A stretch of 64,000 nucleotides of DNA from Sulfuricella denitrificans (GTDB lineage Bacteria; Pseudomonadota; Gammaproteobacteria; Burkholderiales; Sulfuricellaceae), in the NCBI GenBank assembly GCA_002632355.1, contig NSJJ01000010.1, positions 1 to 64,000 of the forward strand. Direction: 5' to 3'. Below are positions 25,962-34,470 of the stretch, piece after piece. Positions within the stretch are counted from its first letter, which is position 1, and every line of letters begins with the position of its first letter. The notes under the pieces were generated by a model that searched no databases, was not told the DNA's origin, and saw only the letters and a list, made by a program, of their open reading frames with translations. Made by a program: the position numbers and the translations under genes.

Positions 25962-27353
25962 ATGATACGTAAACTTATTCGCAAGGTTTTCAGCAAAGCC
26001 CGCCCCAAAGCTGCACAGCACGCCCAGCCAAAAATCATTCCGGAAAAAAAACACGGCGTTCGCCATAGCCAGATCAGTTCCTGTGCCATCAAGGTCACGG
26101 CCGAACTACAGCGCGCCGGCTTTGCCGCGTTCGTGGTCGGCGGCGCGGTACGCGACCTGCTGCTAGATAAAACCCCCAAGGATTACGACGTCGCCACCGA
26201 CGCCACGCCGGAACAGGTGCGTGACCTGTTCCGGCGCTCGCGCATCATCGGCCGGCGCTTCCGCCTGGTGCATGTCATGTGCGGGCCGGAAACCATCGAG
26301 GTATCGACGTTTCGCGGCCCGGCGGCAGGCGCGGCGGATGATGACGAGGACGATGGCAGGAAAACGCGCCACGTCACCAGCGAAAGCGGCCGCATCCTGC
26401 GCGACAACGTGTTCGGCAGCCAGTTCGAAGACGCCCTGCGCCGCGACTTCACCGTCAACGCCCTGTTCTACGACCCGTCCAGTGGCGAAATCTGGGACTA
26501 CATCGATGGCTACCAGGACCTGAAAGACGGCGTGCTGCGCATCATCGGCGACCCGCGCACCCGCTATCAGGAAGACCCGGTGCGCATGCTGCGTGCCGCA
26601 CGTTTTGCCGCCAAGCTGGAGTTTCACCTCGATCCTGCCTCGCGCGCGCCGATTGCCCAGATGGGGCATCTGCTGGAAGACGTACCCCCCTCGCGCCTGT
26701 TCGACGAAATCCTCAAGCTCCTGTTCTCCGGCCACGCGCAGCGCAGTCTCAAGCAGCTCCGCGCCGAAGGCCTGCACCACGGTGTTCTGCCATTGCTGGA
26801 CGTGATTCTGGAACAGCCCATGGGAGAACGTTTCGTCACCCTGGCCCTGCACCAGACCGATTTGCGCATCAAGGAAGACAAGCCGGTTTCGCCCGCCTTC
26901 CTGTTCGCCGCCCTGCTGTGGCATGAAGTGCTGGCAATCTCGCAAAAACTTGAATCCGCTGGTGAGCGCCAGATCCCGGCGCTGTATCAGGCCATGGAAC
27001 AGGTGATCCAGACCCAGGTGGAAATGCTCGCCATCCCGCGCCGCTACACCACCAACATGAAGGAAATCTGGGGGCTGCAGCCGCGTTTCACGCAGCGTGC
27101 CGGAAAGCGTCCGTTTGCGCTGCTCGCCCATCCGCGCTTCCGCGCCGGCTACGACTTCCTGCTGCTGCGCTGCGAAAGCGGCGAGCTGGATATGGAGCTT
27201 GGCCGCTGGTGGGAAACCTTCCAGCACGGCAGCGACGTGCAGCGCGCGGAAATGCTACAGCCCGATACCGGCCCCAAAAAGCGCCGCCGCAGGCGCAAGC
27301 CGAAAAATGCCGCCCACTCTGCCGACACGGCAGACCTCGCGGCGGAAGACTGA
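25962..27353 (+). CDS. pcnB: Poly(A) polymerase I
   Basis: 463 residues. The nucleotidyltransferase core has FVVGGAVRDLLLDKTPKDYDVATDATPEQV (residues about 45-75; the Asp pair DYD binds metal), followed by the RNA-binding FRRSRIIGRRFRLVHV motif and RRDFTVNALFYDP. The C-terminus is very basic (KKRRRRRKPK), as in PcnB of betaproteobacteria. The start at 25962 (MIRKLIRKVF) is chosen because a promoter-like TATAAT lies upstream of it and the in-frame extension starts inside that region. It polyadenylates RNA 3' ends to promote decay. folK follows 5 bases later, a conserved betaproteobacterial pairing. Confidence 0.94.
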   Translation: MIRKLIRKVFSKARPKAAQHAQPKIIPEKKHGVRHSQISSCAIKVTAELQRAGFAAFVVGGAVRDLLLDKTPKDYDVATDATPEQVRDLFRRSRIIGRRFRLVHVMCGPETIEVSTFRGPAAGAADDDEDDGRKTRHVTSESGRILRDNVFGSQFEDALRRDFTVNALFYDPSSGEIWDYIDGYQDLKDGVLRIIGDPRTRYQEDPVRMLRAARFAAKLEFHLDPASRAPIAQMGHLLEDVPPSRLFDEILKLLFSGHAQRSLKQLRAEGLHHGVLPLLDVILEQPMGERFVTLALHQTDLRIKEDKPVSPAFLFAALLWHEVLAISQKLESAGERQIPALYQAMEQVIQTQVEMLAIPRRYTTNMKEIWGLQPRFTQRAGKRPFALLAHPRFRAGYDFLLLRCESGELDMELGRWWETFQHGSDVQRAEMLQPDTGPKKRRRRRKPKNAAHSADTADLAAED

Positions 27354-27358
27354 ACAGC

Positions 27359-27901
27359 ATGCATGCCCACGCCACCCGCGCCTTCATTGCCCTCGGCAGC
27401 AACCTCGACGACCCCGCTGACCAGGTCAGCCATGCCTTCGGCGAACTGGATGCGCTTCCCGGCACGCGCCTGATCGCCCGGTCATCCCTGTATCGCAGCG
27501 CCCCCTGGGGCTATTCCGACCAGCCGGACTTCATCAATGCCGTGGCGGAAATCGAAACCCGGCTTGAGCCGCGCATTTTGCTCGAAATGCTGCTGGAGAT
27601 CGAACACCGACGCGGGCGTGTGCGCGAGTTCCTGAATGCGCCGCGAACGCTCGATCTCGATCTCCTGCTCTACGACGGGCTGGTATACCACGAGCATGGT
27701 CTGACGCTGCCGCATCCGCGCATGCACGAGCGCGCCTTCGTCCTCATGCCGCTCACCGAAATTGCGCCCGGCTGCGTCATTCCGGGTCAGGGCGCTGCGC
27801 TGGCATGCCTGGCCCGATGTGCAGGCCAGGAACTGGAACGCCTGCCGCAAAACCCGCCCATGACTGCCTCTTCCGCACTGCAACGGCAGGCTGTCGGCTA
27901 A
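27359..27901 (+). CDS. folK: 6-hydroxymethyl-7,8-dihydropterin pyrophosphokinase
   Basis: 180 residues; ATG at 27359 (MHAHATRAFIALGSNLDDP). HPPK motifs: FIALGSNL at the start, SSLYRSAPWG, QPDFINAVAEIET, LLEMLLEIEHRRGRVRE, and the signature NAPRTLDLDLLLYDG plus LPHPRMHERAFVLMPL. It transfers pyrophosphate from ATP to the pterin in folate synthesis. Downstream it is followed after two bases by the deoxynucleoside kinase gene. Confidence 0.95.
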   Translation: MHAHATRAFIALGSNLDDPADQVSHAFGELDALPGTRLIARSSLYRSAPWGYSDQPDFINAVAEIETRLEPRILLEMLLEIEHRRGRVREFLNAPRTLDLDLLLYDGLVYHEHGLTLPHPRMHERAFVLMPLTEIAPGCVIPGQGAALACLARCAGQELERLPQNPPMTASSALQRQAVG

Positions 27902-27903
27902 AC

Positions 27904-28545
27904 ATGCTGGCGGAAAAATATCGCTTCATCGTGGTCGAGGGCCCCATCGGTGCAGGCAAGACCGCGCTGGCGCGCCAGCTCGCGGATCGCATGCACACCC
28001 GCCTGCAGCTCGAAGACACGGGCGCGAATCCCTTTCTGGCGAAGTTCTACCACGACCCGGAACGCTATGCCCTGCCCGCCCAGCTATTCTTTCTGTTCCA
28101 GCGTGCCGGGCAGATGCGCGAACTGGCGCAGAACGACCTGTTTCAGCAGGGCTCGGTCACGGACTTTCTGCTCGACAAGGACCCGCTTTTTGCCCGGCTC
28201 AACCTGAGCGATGACGAATTCAAGCTCTACCGCGAAATTTACCGCCACCTTCGTCCGCAGGCCCCCAGACCCGACCTGGTAATCTATCTCCAGACACCGG
28301 TAGAAACCCTGATGGAACGCATCATGCAGCGCAACGTAGGCCACGAACAGACCATTACGCTAAACTACCTGACCCGGATAACCGAAGGCTACAGCCTGTT
28401 TTTTCATCATTACGAAACCTCGCCGCTGCTGATCGTGAACAGCGAAAGCTTCGACTTTTCCGGCGAGCCTAAGGATTTTGACCTGCTGCTGGAAAAAATG
28501 GCCGCCATGCGCGGTGGGCGGGAATTTTTCAACCGGGCTGACTGA
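27904..28545 (+). CDS. dgk: Deoxynucleoside (deoxyguanosine/deoxyadenosine-type) kinase
   Basis: 213 residues; ATG at 27904. P-loop [19 protein letters not shown], a DRS-like lid region replaced by [20 protein letters not shown], and [21 protein letters not shown] typical of the dNK/dGK family. It phosphorylates deoxynucleosides for salvage. The folK-dgk-panB-panC order is common in betaproteobacteria and supports the call. panB begins 1 base after the stop. Confidence 0.88.
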   Translation: MLAEKYRFIVVEGPIGAGKTALARQLADRMHTRLQLEDTGANPFLAKFYHDPERYALPAQLFFLFQRAGQMRELAQNDLFQQGSVTDFLLDKDPLFARLNLSDDEFKLYREIYRHLRPQAPRPDLVIYLQTPVETLMERIMQRNVGHEQTITLNYLTRITEGYSLFFHHYETSPLLIVNSESFDFSGEPKDFDLLLEKMAAMRGGREFFNRAD

Positions 28546-28546
28546 C

Positions 28547-29338
28547 ATGAAAACCACACTGCACACCCTGCAACAGATGGCCGCCAAGGGCGACAGGATT
28601 GCAACCCTGACCTGCTACGATGCCAGTTTTGCAGCTCTGCTCGAAACGGCCGGGGTGGATATTCTGCTGGTGGGCGACTCCCTCGGCATGACGCTGCAAG
28701 GCAGCGAAACCACGCTTGGCGTCACACTGGATCACATGGTTTACCATACCCGCTGCGTCGCCAGTGGCGCACGAAAAGCGTTCATCATTGCAGACCTGCC
28801 CTTCGGCAGTTATCAGGAAAGTTCGCAGCAGGCCCTGCGCAGCGCAACCCAGTTGATGGCGGCAGGCGCTCACATGGTCAAGCTCGAAGGCGGTCAACCC
28901 ATGGCGGAAACCGTTGCCTTCCTCACCGCCCGCGGCATCCCGGTGTGCGGCCACATCGGGCTTACGCCCCAGTCGGTGCACCAGCTCGGCGGCTACCGCG
29001 TGCAGGGCCGTGGCGATGCGGCAGCCGAACGCCTGCTGCAGGACACCCGGGCACTGCAGCAGGCCGGAGCAGGCTTGCTGGTGCTGGAAGCCATGCCCTC
29101 GACCGTAGGCAAGGAAATCAGCACAAAAACCGCCATTCCCACGATCGGCATCGGCGCCGGACCAGATTGCGCAGGCCAGGTACTGGTACTGCACGACATC
29201 CTCGGCATCTACCCCGGAAAGACCCCGAAATTCGCCAAAAACTTCATGCCCGGTGCAGGCAGCATCCAGGCCGCAGTGCAGACATTTGTACAAGAGGTCA
29301 AAAGCGGCGCATTTCCTGCGCCTGAGCATTGCTTCTGA
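28547..29338 (+). CDS. panB: 3-methyl-2-oxobutanoate hydroxymethyltransferase
   Basis: 263 residues. Recognisable motifs: [28 protein letters not shown] (metal-binding aspartates), [30 protein letters not shown] (here [10 protein letters not shown]), and LVLEAMPS. It makes ketopantoate from alpha-ketoisovalerate in pantothenate/CoA synthesis. The stop TGA shares its last A with the panC start. Confidence 0.96.
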   Translation: MKTTLHTLQQMAAKGDRIATLTCYDASFAALLETAGVDILLVGDSLGMTLQGSETTLGVTLDHMVYHTRCVASGARKAFIIADLPFGSYQESSQQALRSATQLMAAGAHMVKLEGGQPMAETVAFLTARGIPVCGHIGLTPQSVHQLGGYRVQGRGDAAAERLLQDTRALQQAGAGLLVLEAMPSTVGKEISTKTAIPTIGIGAGPDCAGQVLVLHDILGIYPGKTPKFAKNFMPGAGSIQAAVQTFVQEVKSGAFPAPEHCF

Positions 29339-30162
29339 TGGAAATCATCTCCGCCATTGCCGTACTGCGTGAAACCCTGCAGGGGCGCCAGCCGGTGGCC
29401 TTTGTGCCCACCATGGGCAACCTGCATGAAGGCCATCTCGCCCTGGTCGAACAGGCGCGCCAACATGGCCGCTGCGTGGTGGTGAGCATTTTCGTCAACC
29501 CGCTGCAGTTCGGCGCTGGCGAAGATCTGGAAAAGTACCCGCGCACCCTGGAAGCAGACTGCCGCAAACTCCAGGCCGCCGGTGCCGACATCGTCTTTAC
29601 CCCCAGTGCGCATGAACTCTTCCCCACGCCACAGCAGTTCCAGGTCGAGCCGCCGTCCATCGCCAGCGAGCTGTGCGGCGCCGTCCGCCCCGGTCATTTC
29701 CACGGCGTCGCCACCATCGTGCTGAAGCTCTTCAACATTGTGCAGCCTGCCTGCGGCGTATTCGGCAAAAAGGATTACCAGCAACTGCACATCATCCGCG
29801 GCATGGTGCGCGAATTCGACCTGCCCATCCAGATCTTCGCCGGCGAAACCATCCGCGCCGAAGACGGTCTCGCGCTCTCCTCGCGCAACGGCTACCTGAG
29901 CCAGGAAGAGCGCGCCGAAGCGCCACGCCTTTACCGTGCCCTGCTGCAAATCAGGGAAGCCCTGGCTTCGGGCCAGATCGACTTTGCCGCGCTGGAAACG
30001 GCCGCCAGAAACGACCTCGCCCGCCATGGCTGGCAGGTGGACTACATCTCCCTGCGCAACGCCAACACCCTTCAAGCCGCCCAGCCCGGAGACGCCGCAC
30101 GGGTCGTGCTGGGCGCTGCCCGGCTGGGCACCACGCGCCTGATCGACAATCTCGAATTCTGA
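29338..30162 (+). CDS. panC: Pantothenate synthetase
   Basis: 274 residues, start at 29338 ([12 protein letters not shown]), coupled to panB. Motifs: FVPTMGNLHEGHLALVEQAR (HIGH-like), VSIFVNPLQFGAGEDLEKYPRTLEAD, FGKKDYQQL, SSRNGYLSQEER. It joins pantoate and beta-alanine with ATP. The beta-alanine supplier panD is encoded 15.6 kb downstream in this window. Confidence 0.96.
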   Translation: MEIISAIAVLRETLQGRQPVAFVPTMGNLHEGHLALVEQARQHGRCVVVSIFVNPLQFGAGEDLEKYPRTLEADCRKLQAAGADIVFTPSAHELFPTPQQFQVEPPSIASELCGAVRPGHFHGVATIVLKLFNIVQPACGVFGKKDYQQLHIIRGMVREFDLPIQIFAGETIRAEDGLALSSRNGYLSQEERAEAPRLYRALLQIREALASGQIDFAALETAARNDLARHGWQVDYISLRNANTLQAAQPGDAARVVLGAARLGTTRLIDNLEF

Positions 30163-30168
30163 CAGGGG

Positions 30169-30185
30169 ATAGGGGAAACCCCTAT
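30169..30185. promoter_or_regulatory. Perfect palindrome after panC
   Basis: ATAGGGG-AAA-CCCCTAT, a 7-base stem with a 3-base loop beginning 6 bases after the panC stop. No T-run follows. It may be an operator for the downstream MHYT gene, a short terminator-like hairpin or a remnant. Confidence 0.4.
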
Positions 30186-30319
30186 ATACGGCAGTATCCG
30201 GTTGCCCTATCCTGCGTCTAGGCGTTATTCCTGAATTCCATCAAGATCCCATTGGTACCAGACAGGACTTGCATGGAGTTGCGGGTCCACGGTTCACGGG
30301 CTAAGGCGTATTGATAGCA

Positions 30320-33181
30320 ATGCAGATTACCTGGAATTATTCCCTGGTATGTTTATCCATCCTGGTGGCCATGATCGGCTCGTTCACCGCGCTGACCCAC
30401 GCGCAACGCATGCGCCTGAGCAATGGTCACGCAGCCACGCTGTGGATGGTCGCAGGCAGCATTACGCTGGGTCTGGCAACCTGGTCCATGCACTTTATCG
30501 GCATGCTGGCGTTTCATCTCCCCATCCCGGTTTCTTATGACCTGACGCTGACGCTCCTTTCCGTCCTGCCTGTCATTCTGGCTTCGCTGCTCGGCTTCCG
30601 GGTGCTGCGCGATACCCGCATCAGCATCAGGCGCATATTGATCAGCGGACTATTGATGGGCGCGGGTATCAGCGCAATGCACTATATCGGCATGGCGGCG
30701 CTCAGGATGTCGCCTTCCATCGGCTACACCCCCTCGATTGTCGTCCTCTCCATCGCCATCGCCGCCATTGCTTCATGGGGCGCCCTCCTGATGATGTATC
30801 AGGGCGACCAGGTCGACCTGCCTCCGTTGCTGCGCTTCGTACTGGGCGCCGTAGTCATGGGCACGGCCATTTCCGGGATGCACTACAGCGCCATGATGGG
30901 AACGAACATTCAGCCCGGCAGCATGTGCCTGGGCGGCGATGTGCGCATCGAACCCAACATTCTCGCCATGCTGGTGGCAATCACTTCGCTGTTCTGGTTT
31001 GGCGGCGGCATTCTCGCCACCCTGTTCGACCAGCGCATGGTGCGGCAGAACTCGCTGGCGCTGGTGCAGTTGCAGGCCGCGCACGCCGCCCTGGAGCAGC
31101 GCGCAAAGCAAATGGCCGCGGAAATGACGCGCGAGCTGAACGAGAGTAAAAGCATGCTCTACCTCATTCTGGATACCGTGCCCCAGGCAATCTTCTGGAA
31201 AGACCTCAATAGCACCTATCTCGGCTGTAACCGGGTTTTTGCCTGGGATGCGGGACTGTCACAACCGGATGATGTCATCGGAAAAACCGACTTCGACCTG
31301 CCCTGGACACGCGAAGAATCCATGGCCTACCGTGCCGACGATCACGAGGTGATGAACGGCAATGCTGCAAAATTGCACATTATCGAACAACTTCACGACG
31401 CCAATGGATCACACCTCTGGGTGGATACCAGCAAGATGCCATTGTCCAACAGCGCGGTATTTGGCGTACTGGGCATTTATGAAAACATTACCGAGCGCAA
31501 GCAGCTCGAAGAGGACAGGCGCATCGCCGCCATCACCTTCGAAACCCAGGAAGCCATACTGATCACCGATGCCACTGCAACCATCATGCGCGTCAACCAG
31601 GCCTTTCAGGATATTACCGGCTACAGCGCAGAAGACGTCATCGGGAAAAATCCGCGCATCCTGCAGTCAGGCCGGCATGACGAAGCCTTCTACAAGACCA
31701 TGTGGACCACGCTGCGTGAAACCGGAAAGTGGTCGGGGGAAATCTGGGACAAACGCAAGAATGGCGAGATATATCCCAAATCCATCACCATTACCGCGGT
31801 ATACGATGATCGCCGGCAAGTATCCAACTATGTCGCCGTATTTACCGACATCAGCCAGCGCAAGCGTTCGGAAGAGGAAATTCGCAATTTGGCCTTCTAT
31901 GACCCGCTGACCAAACTGCCGAATCGCCGCCTGCTCATGGATCGCCTGCAGCAGGCAATGGCCATCAGCATGCGCAGCGGTCTGCACGGCGCTTTGATAT
32001 TTCTCGACCTGGATCATTTCAAGAACATCAACGACACGCTCGGCCATGCCATGGGCGACCTGCTGCTGATCGAAGTGGCGCAACGCCTCAAAACCTGCGT
32101 GCGCGAAGGCGACACGGTAGCGCGGCTGGGTGGCGACGAGTTTGTGGTGGTACTCGAAGAGTTGGGCAGCAAAGTGGACGAGGTGGCGACACAAAGCGAA
32201 CTGGTTGCTGAAAAAATCCGCGGCAGACTGAGCCAGCCTTATGATCTGGACAATCACGAGTACCACACTACGCCAAGCATCGGCATCAGCCTGTTCCGCG
32301 ATCATCTGGATAATGTGGAAGAACTGCTCAAGCACGCCGACGTTGCCATGTACCAGGCAAAATCGGCTGGACGCAATACCATCCGCTTTTTCGACCCGAA
32401 TATGCAAAAGGCACTGGAAGTGCGCGCGGCGCTGGAAACAGATTTGCGCCATGCGCTCGAGAAACAGGAATTCCGCCTTTATTATCAAATCCAGGTGGAC
32501 AGCTTTCACCATCCGCTAGGTGCGGAAGCGCTGCTGCGCTGGGAACATCCTGAGCGCGGTTTCGTCTTCCCCGACCAGTTCATTCCGCTGGCCGAAGAAA
32601 CCGGGCTGATCCTGCCTATCGGGTACTGGGTGCTGCAAACCGCCTGTGCCCAGCTCAAGGCATGGCAACATGATGTGCGGACGTGCAACCTGACAGTGGC
32701 TGTCAACGTCAGCGCCAGACAATTCCATCAAGCCGATTTTGTTTCCCAGATACAGGACGTGCTGCGGGAAAGCGGAGCAAAGCCTTCACTGCTCAAGCTG
32801 GAACTGACCGAAAGCACCGTGCTGAAAAACATCGAGGACACCATCGAAAAGATGAATGAAATCAGAATGCTGGGCGTGAGTTTCTCGATGGACGATTTTG
32901 GCACCGGCTATTCCTCGCTGGCCTACCTGAAACGCCTGCCGCTGGACCAGATCAAGATCGACCGCTCCTTCGTGCTCGACATCACCAGCGACCCCAACGA
33001 CGCGGCCATCGTGCATACCATTATTGCCATGTCGCAGGCCCTGGGGCTGAACGTCATTGCCGAGGGCGTGGAAACCGAAGCGCAGCGCAAATTTCTTGTT
33101 CAACACGGCTGCCGGGCCTTTCAGGGTTACCTGTTCAGCAAGCCAGTTGCGCTTGAACAGTTTGTAGTCCTGCTGAGCTGA
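30320..33181 (+). CDS. MHYT-PAS-PAS-GGDEF-EAL cyclic-di-GMP protein
   Basis: 953 residues; the ATG at 30320 (MQITWNYSLVCLS) is preferred to a TTG nine bases earlier. Seven N-terminal helices contain the MHYT sensor motifs MHFIGM, MHYIGM and MHYSAM, proposed to bind copper and sense oxygen, CO or NO. Two PAS domains follow (about 285-395 and 405-520), then GGDEF with intact RLGGDEF and an upstream RxxD I-site (REGD), and EAL with intact EALLRWEHP, NVSARQF, LELTEST, MDDFGTGYSS, KIDRSF and AEGVETEAQ. So both synthesis and hydrolysis of cyclic-di-GMP are possible. It stands alone, closed by a terminator. Confidence 0.92.
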   Translation: MQITWNYSLVCLSILVAMIGSFTALTHAQRMRLSNGHAATLWMVAGSITLGLATWSMHFIGMLAFHLPIPVSYDLTLTLLSVLPVILASLLGFRVLRDTRISIRRILISGLLMGAGISAMHYIGMAALRMSPSIGYTPSIVVLSIAIAAIASWGALLMMYQGDQVDLPPLLRFVLGAVVMGTAISGMHYSAMMGTNIQPGSMCLGGDVRIEPNILAMLVAITSLFWFGGGILATLFDQRMVRQNSLALVQLQAAHAALEQRAKQMAAEMTRELNESKSMLYLILDTVPQAIFWKDLNSTYLGCNRVFAWDAGLSQPDDVIGKTDFDLPWTREESMAYRADDHEVMNGNAAKLHIIEQLHDANGSHLWVDTSKMPLSNSAVFGVLGIYENITERKQLEEDRRIAAITFETQEAILITDATATIMRVNQAFQDITGYSAEDVIGKNPRILQSGRHDEAFYKTMWTTLRETGKWSGEIWDKRKNGEIYPKSITITAVYDDRRQVSNYVAVFTDISQRKRSEEEIRNLAFYDPLTKLPNRRLLMDRLQQAMAISMRSGLHGALIFLDLDHFKNINDTLGHAMGDLLLIEVAQRLKTCVREGDTVARLGGDEFVVVLEELGSKVDEVATQSELVAEKIRGRLSQPYDLDNHEYHTTPSIGISLFRDHLDNVEELLKHADVAMYQAKSAGRNTIRFFDPNMQKALEVRAALETDLRHALEKQEFRLYYQIQVDSFHHPLGAEALLRWEHPERGFVFPDQFIPLAEETGLILPIGYWVLQTACAQLKAWQHDVRTCNLTVAVNVSARQFHQADFVSQIQDVLRESGAKPSLLKLELTESTVLKNIEDTIEKMNEIRMLGVSFSMDDFGTGYSSLAYLKRLPLDQIKIDRSFVLDITSDPNDAAIVHTIIAMSQALGLNVIAEGVETEAQRKFLVQHGCRAFQGYLFSKPVALEQFVVLLS

Positions 33182-33203
33182 AACCGTTTCTGTCGTATAA
33201 AAT

Positions 33204-33230
33204 AAGCAGAGGGGCAATCCCCGCTTTTTT
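33204..33230 (+). terminator. Probable intrinsic terminator after the MHYT gene
   Basis: GGGG-CAAT-CCCC with outer AAGC/GCTT pairing (a 3-base bulge on the left side) followed by six T residues, 23 bases after the MHYT-gene stop. Confidence 0.6.
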
Positions 33231-33264
33231 CCCGGTCAATTTCCAACATTAGGCACCCGCATTC

Positions 33265-33621
33265 ATGCGCCCCATCTGGCTCACAGTTTTATTGCTGTCA
33301 TTCAGCAACATATTCATGACTTTTGCCTGGTACGCCCACCTCAAGGAACTGAACCAGAAACCCTGGATAATCGCTGCGCTTGCCAGTTGGGGCATTGCGC
33401 TACTGGAGTACCTGTTCCAGGTGCCGGCAAACCGCATCGGCTACTCCGTTCTGTCGGTTTCTCAGCTCAAGATATTGCAGGAGGCCATCACGCTGACCGT
33501 CTTTGTGCCGTTTGCGTTCCTGTACCTGAAGGAACCGCTGAAACTGGACTATCTGTGGGCAGCGCTGTGCATACTTGGCGCAGTGTATTTCATCTTTCGC
33601 AGCAGGTGGACTGGCGCCTGA
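33265..33621 (+). CDS. DUF486-family small membrane protein (DMT-like)
   Basis: 118 residues with four helices (LTVLLLSFSNIFMTFAWYAHL; PWIIAALASWGIALLEYLFQVPANRIGY; ITLTVFVPFAFLYL; YLWAALCILGAVYFIFRS). The phrases FMTFAWYAHLK and YLFQVPANRIGY mark the DUF486 family, related to small drug/metabolite transporters; the function is not established. It lies before the polyene-like cluster but is separated from it by about 100 bases with a promoter-like TATAAT. Confidence 0.8.
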   Translation: MRPIWLTVLLLSFSNIFMTFAWYAHLKELNQKPWIIAALASWGIALLEYLFQVPANRIGYSVLSVSQLKILQEAITLTVFVPFAFLYLKEPLKLDYLWAALCILGAVYFIFRSRWTGA

Positions 33622-33680
33622 CTCCATCTTTTCCAGGCTGACCGCCGCCACGGCAAGGTGACCATAGCCCTTTTAGGGAC

Positions 33681-33686
33681 TATAAT
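33681..33686 (+). promoter_or_regulatory. -10-like element ahead of the acyl carrier protein gene
   Basis: TATAAT, 33 bases before the start of the ACP gene. No good -35 is seen, so this is tentative; it would start the polyene-like operon. Confidence 0.3.
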
Positions 33687-33718
33687 TCCGCCCGACCTTC
33701 ACCAGCCGAAATTGCCTC

Positions 33719-33988
33719 ATGAACAACAGTCAATCCCCATTGGAGCAGGAAGTTGCCGCCCTCATCGTGCAGGCGCTCAACCTGGAAATCACGCCGCAGG
33801 AAATCGACCCGGCGGCGCCGCTCTATCATGAAGGCCTCGGGCTGGATTCGATCGACATGCTGGAGCTTTCGCTCGCCATTTCCAAAACCTACGGATTCCA
33901 GCTTAAATCCGATGCCCCCGACAACGCTTCCATTTTCTCGTCCCTGCAGAGCCTGACCCGGCATATCGGGAAGAGCCGCGTAAAGTAG
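33719..33988 (+). CDS. Acyl carrier protein of the aryl-polyene-like cluster
   Basis: 89 residues. The GLDSID motif (Ser 44) is the phosphopantetheine attachment site; the surrounding helices (EQEVAALIVQALNLEITPQEIDP, SIDMLELSLAISKTYGFQL) fit ApeE/ApeF-type ACPs. It opens the run of fatty-acid-synthesis-like genes and would carry the growing polyketide-like chain. Most aryl-polyene clusters have two ACPs; only one is visible here. Confidence 0.9.
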   Translation: MNNSQSPLEQEVAALIVQALNLEITPQEIDPAAPLYHEGLGLDSIDMLELSLAISKTYGFQLKSDAPDNASIFSSLQSLTRHIGKSRVK

Positions 33989-33996
33989 ACCTTTCC

Positions 33997-34470
33997 TTGA
34001 ACATCCGCCTCGTTTTGCGCCTGTTGTTCATTGTTGCGCTGGGCTGGGGCTACACCCGACTCGTCCAACTGGCACCACCCGCCTGGCATACGCCGTTGGC
34101 GGCATTTCTGCCGGTCACCATCAGCCTCCTGCTGGCCTTCATGTTCGGACGCAGCCTCTTCGAGGGAGAAGCGCTGATTACGCGCATCGCCCGCTGCGAG
34201 CAGCCGGATGGGCTTTCTGACGTCCTGATCCATTACACGCGCCGGCTGACCGCTATCTGGTCGCTCTACATGCTGGGCTGCGCGCTGCTCTGCGCCGTGC
34301 TTGCGCCGCAGGTCAGTGCCGGGCTGCTGGCCGCCTTGCCGCCGGTGCTGGCCGGAGCGCTCATTTGCGCCGAATACCTGTTCCGCAAATGGCGTTTTCG
34401 CGAGTATACCCACCGCAATCCGCTAGCCCTGATGCTGTTCCTGATTCAGCATGGCTTCCCGGTAAGATAA
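33997..34470 (+). CDS. COG4648-type membrane protein of aryl-polyene clusters (ApeG-like)
   Basis: 157 residues beginning with TTG (33997). Four hydrophobic stretches: LVLRLLFIVALGWGYTRLV, FLPVTISLLLAFMFG, AIWSLYMLGCALLCAVLAP and LAALPPVLAGALICAEYLF, with the basic segment RKWRFREY near the C-terminus. Proteins of this size and plan follow the ACPs in aryl-polyene clusters. Exact function is unknown; it ends one base into the next start codon (TAATG). Confidence 0.6.
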   Translation: MNIRLVLRLLFIVALGWGYTRLVQLAPPAWHTPLAAFLPVTISLLLAFMFGRSLFEGEALITRIARCEQPDGLSDVLIHYTRRLTAIWSLYMLGCALLCAVLAPQVSAGLLAALPPVLAGALICAEYLFRKWRFREYTHRNPLALMLFLIQHGFPVR

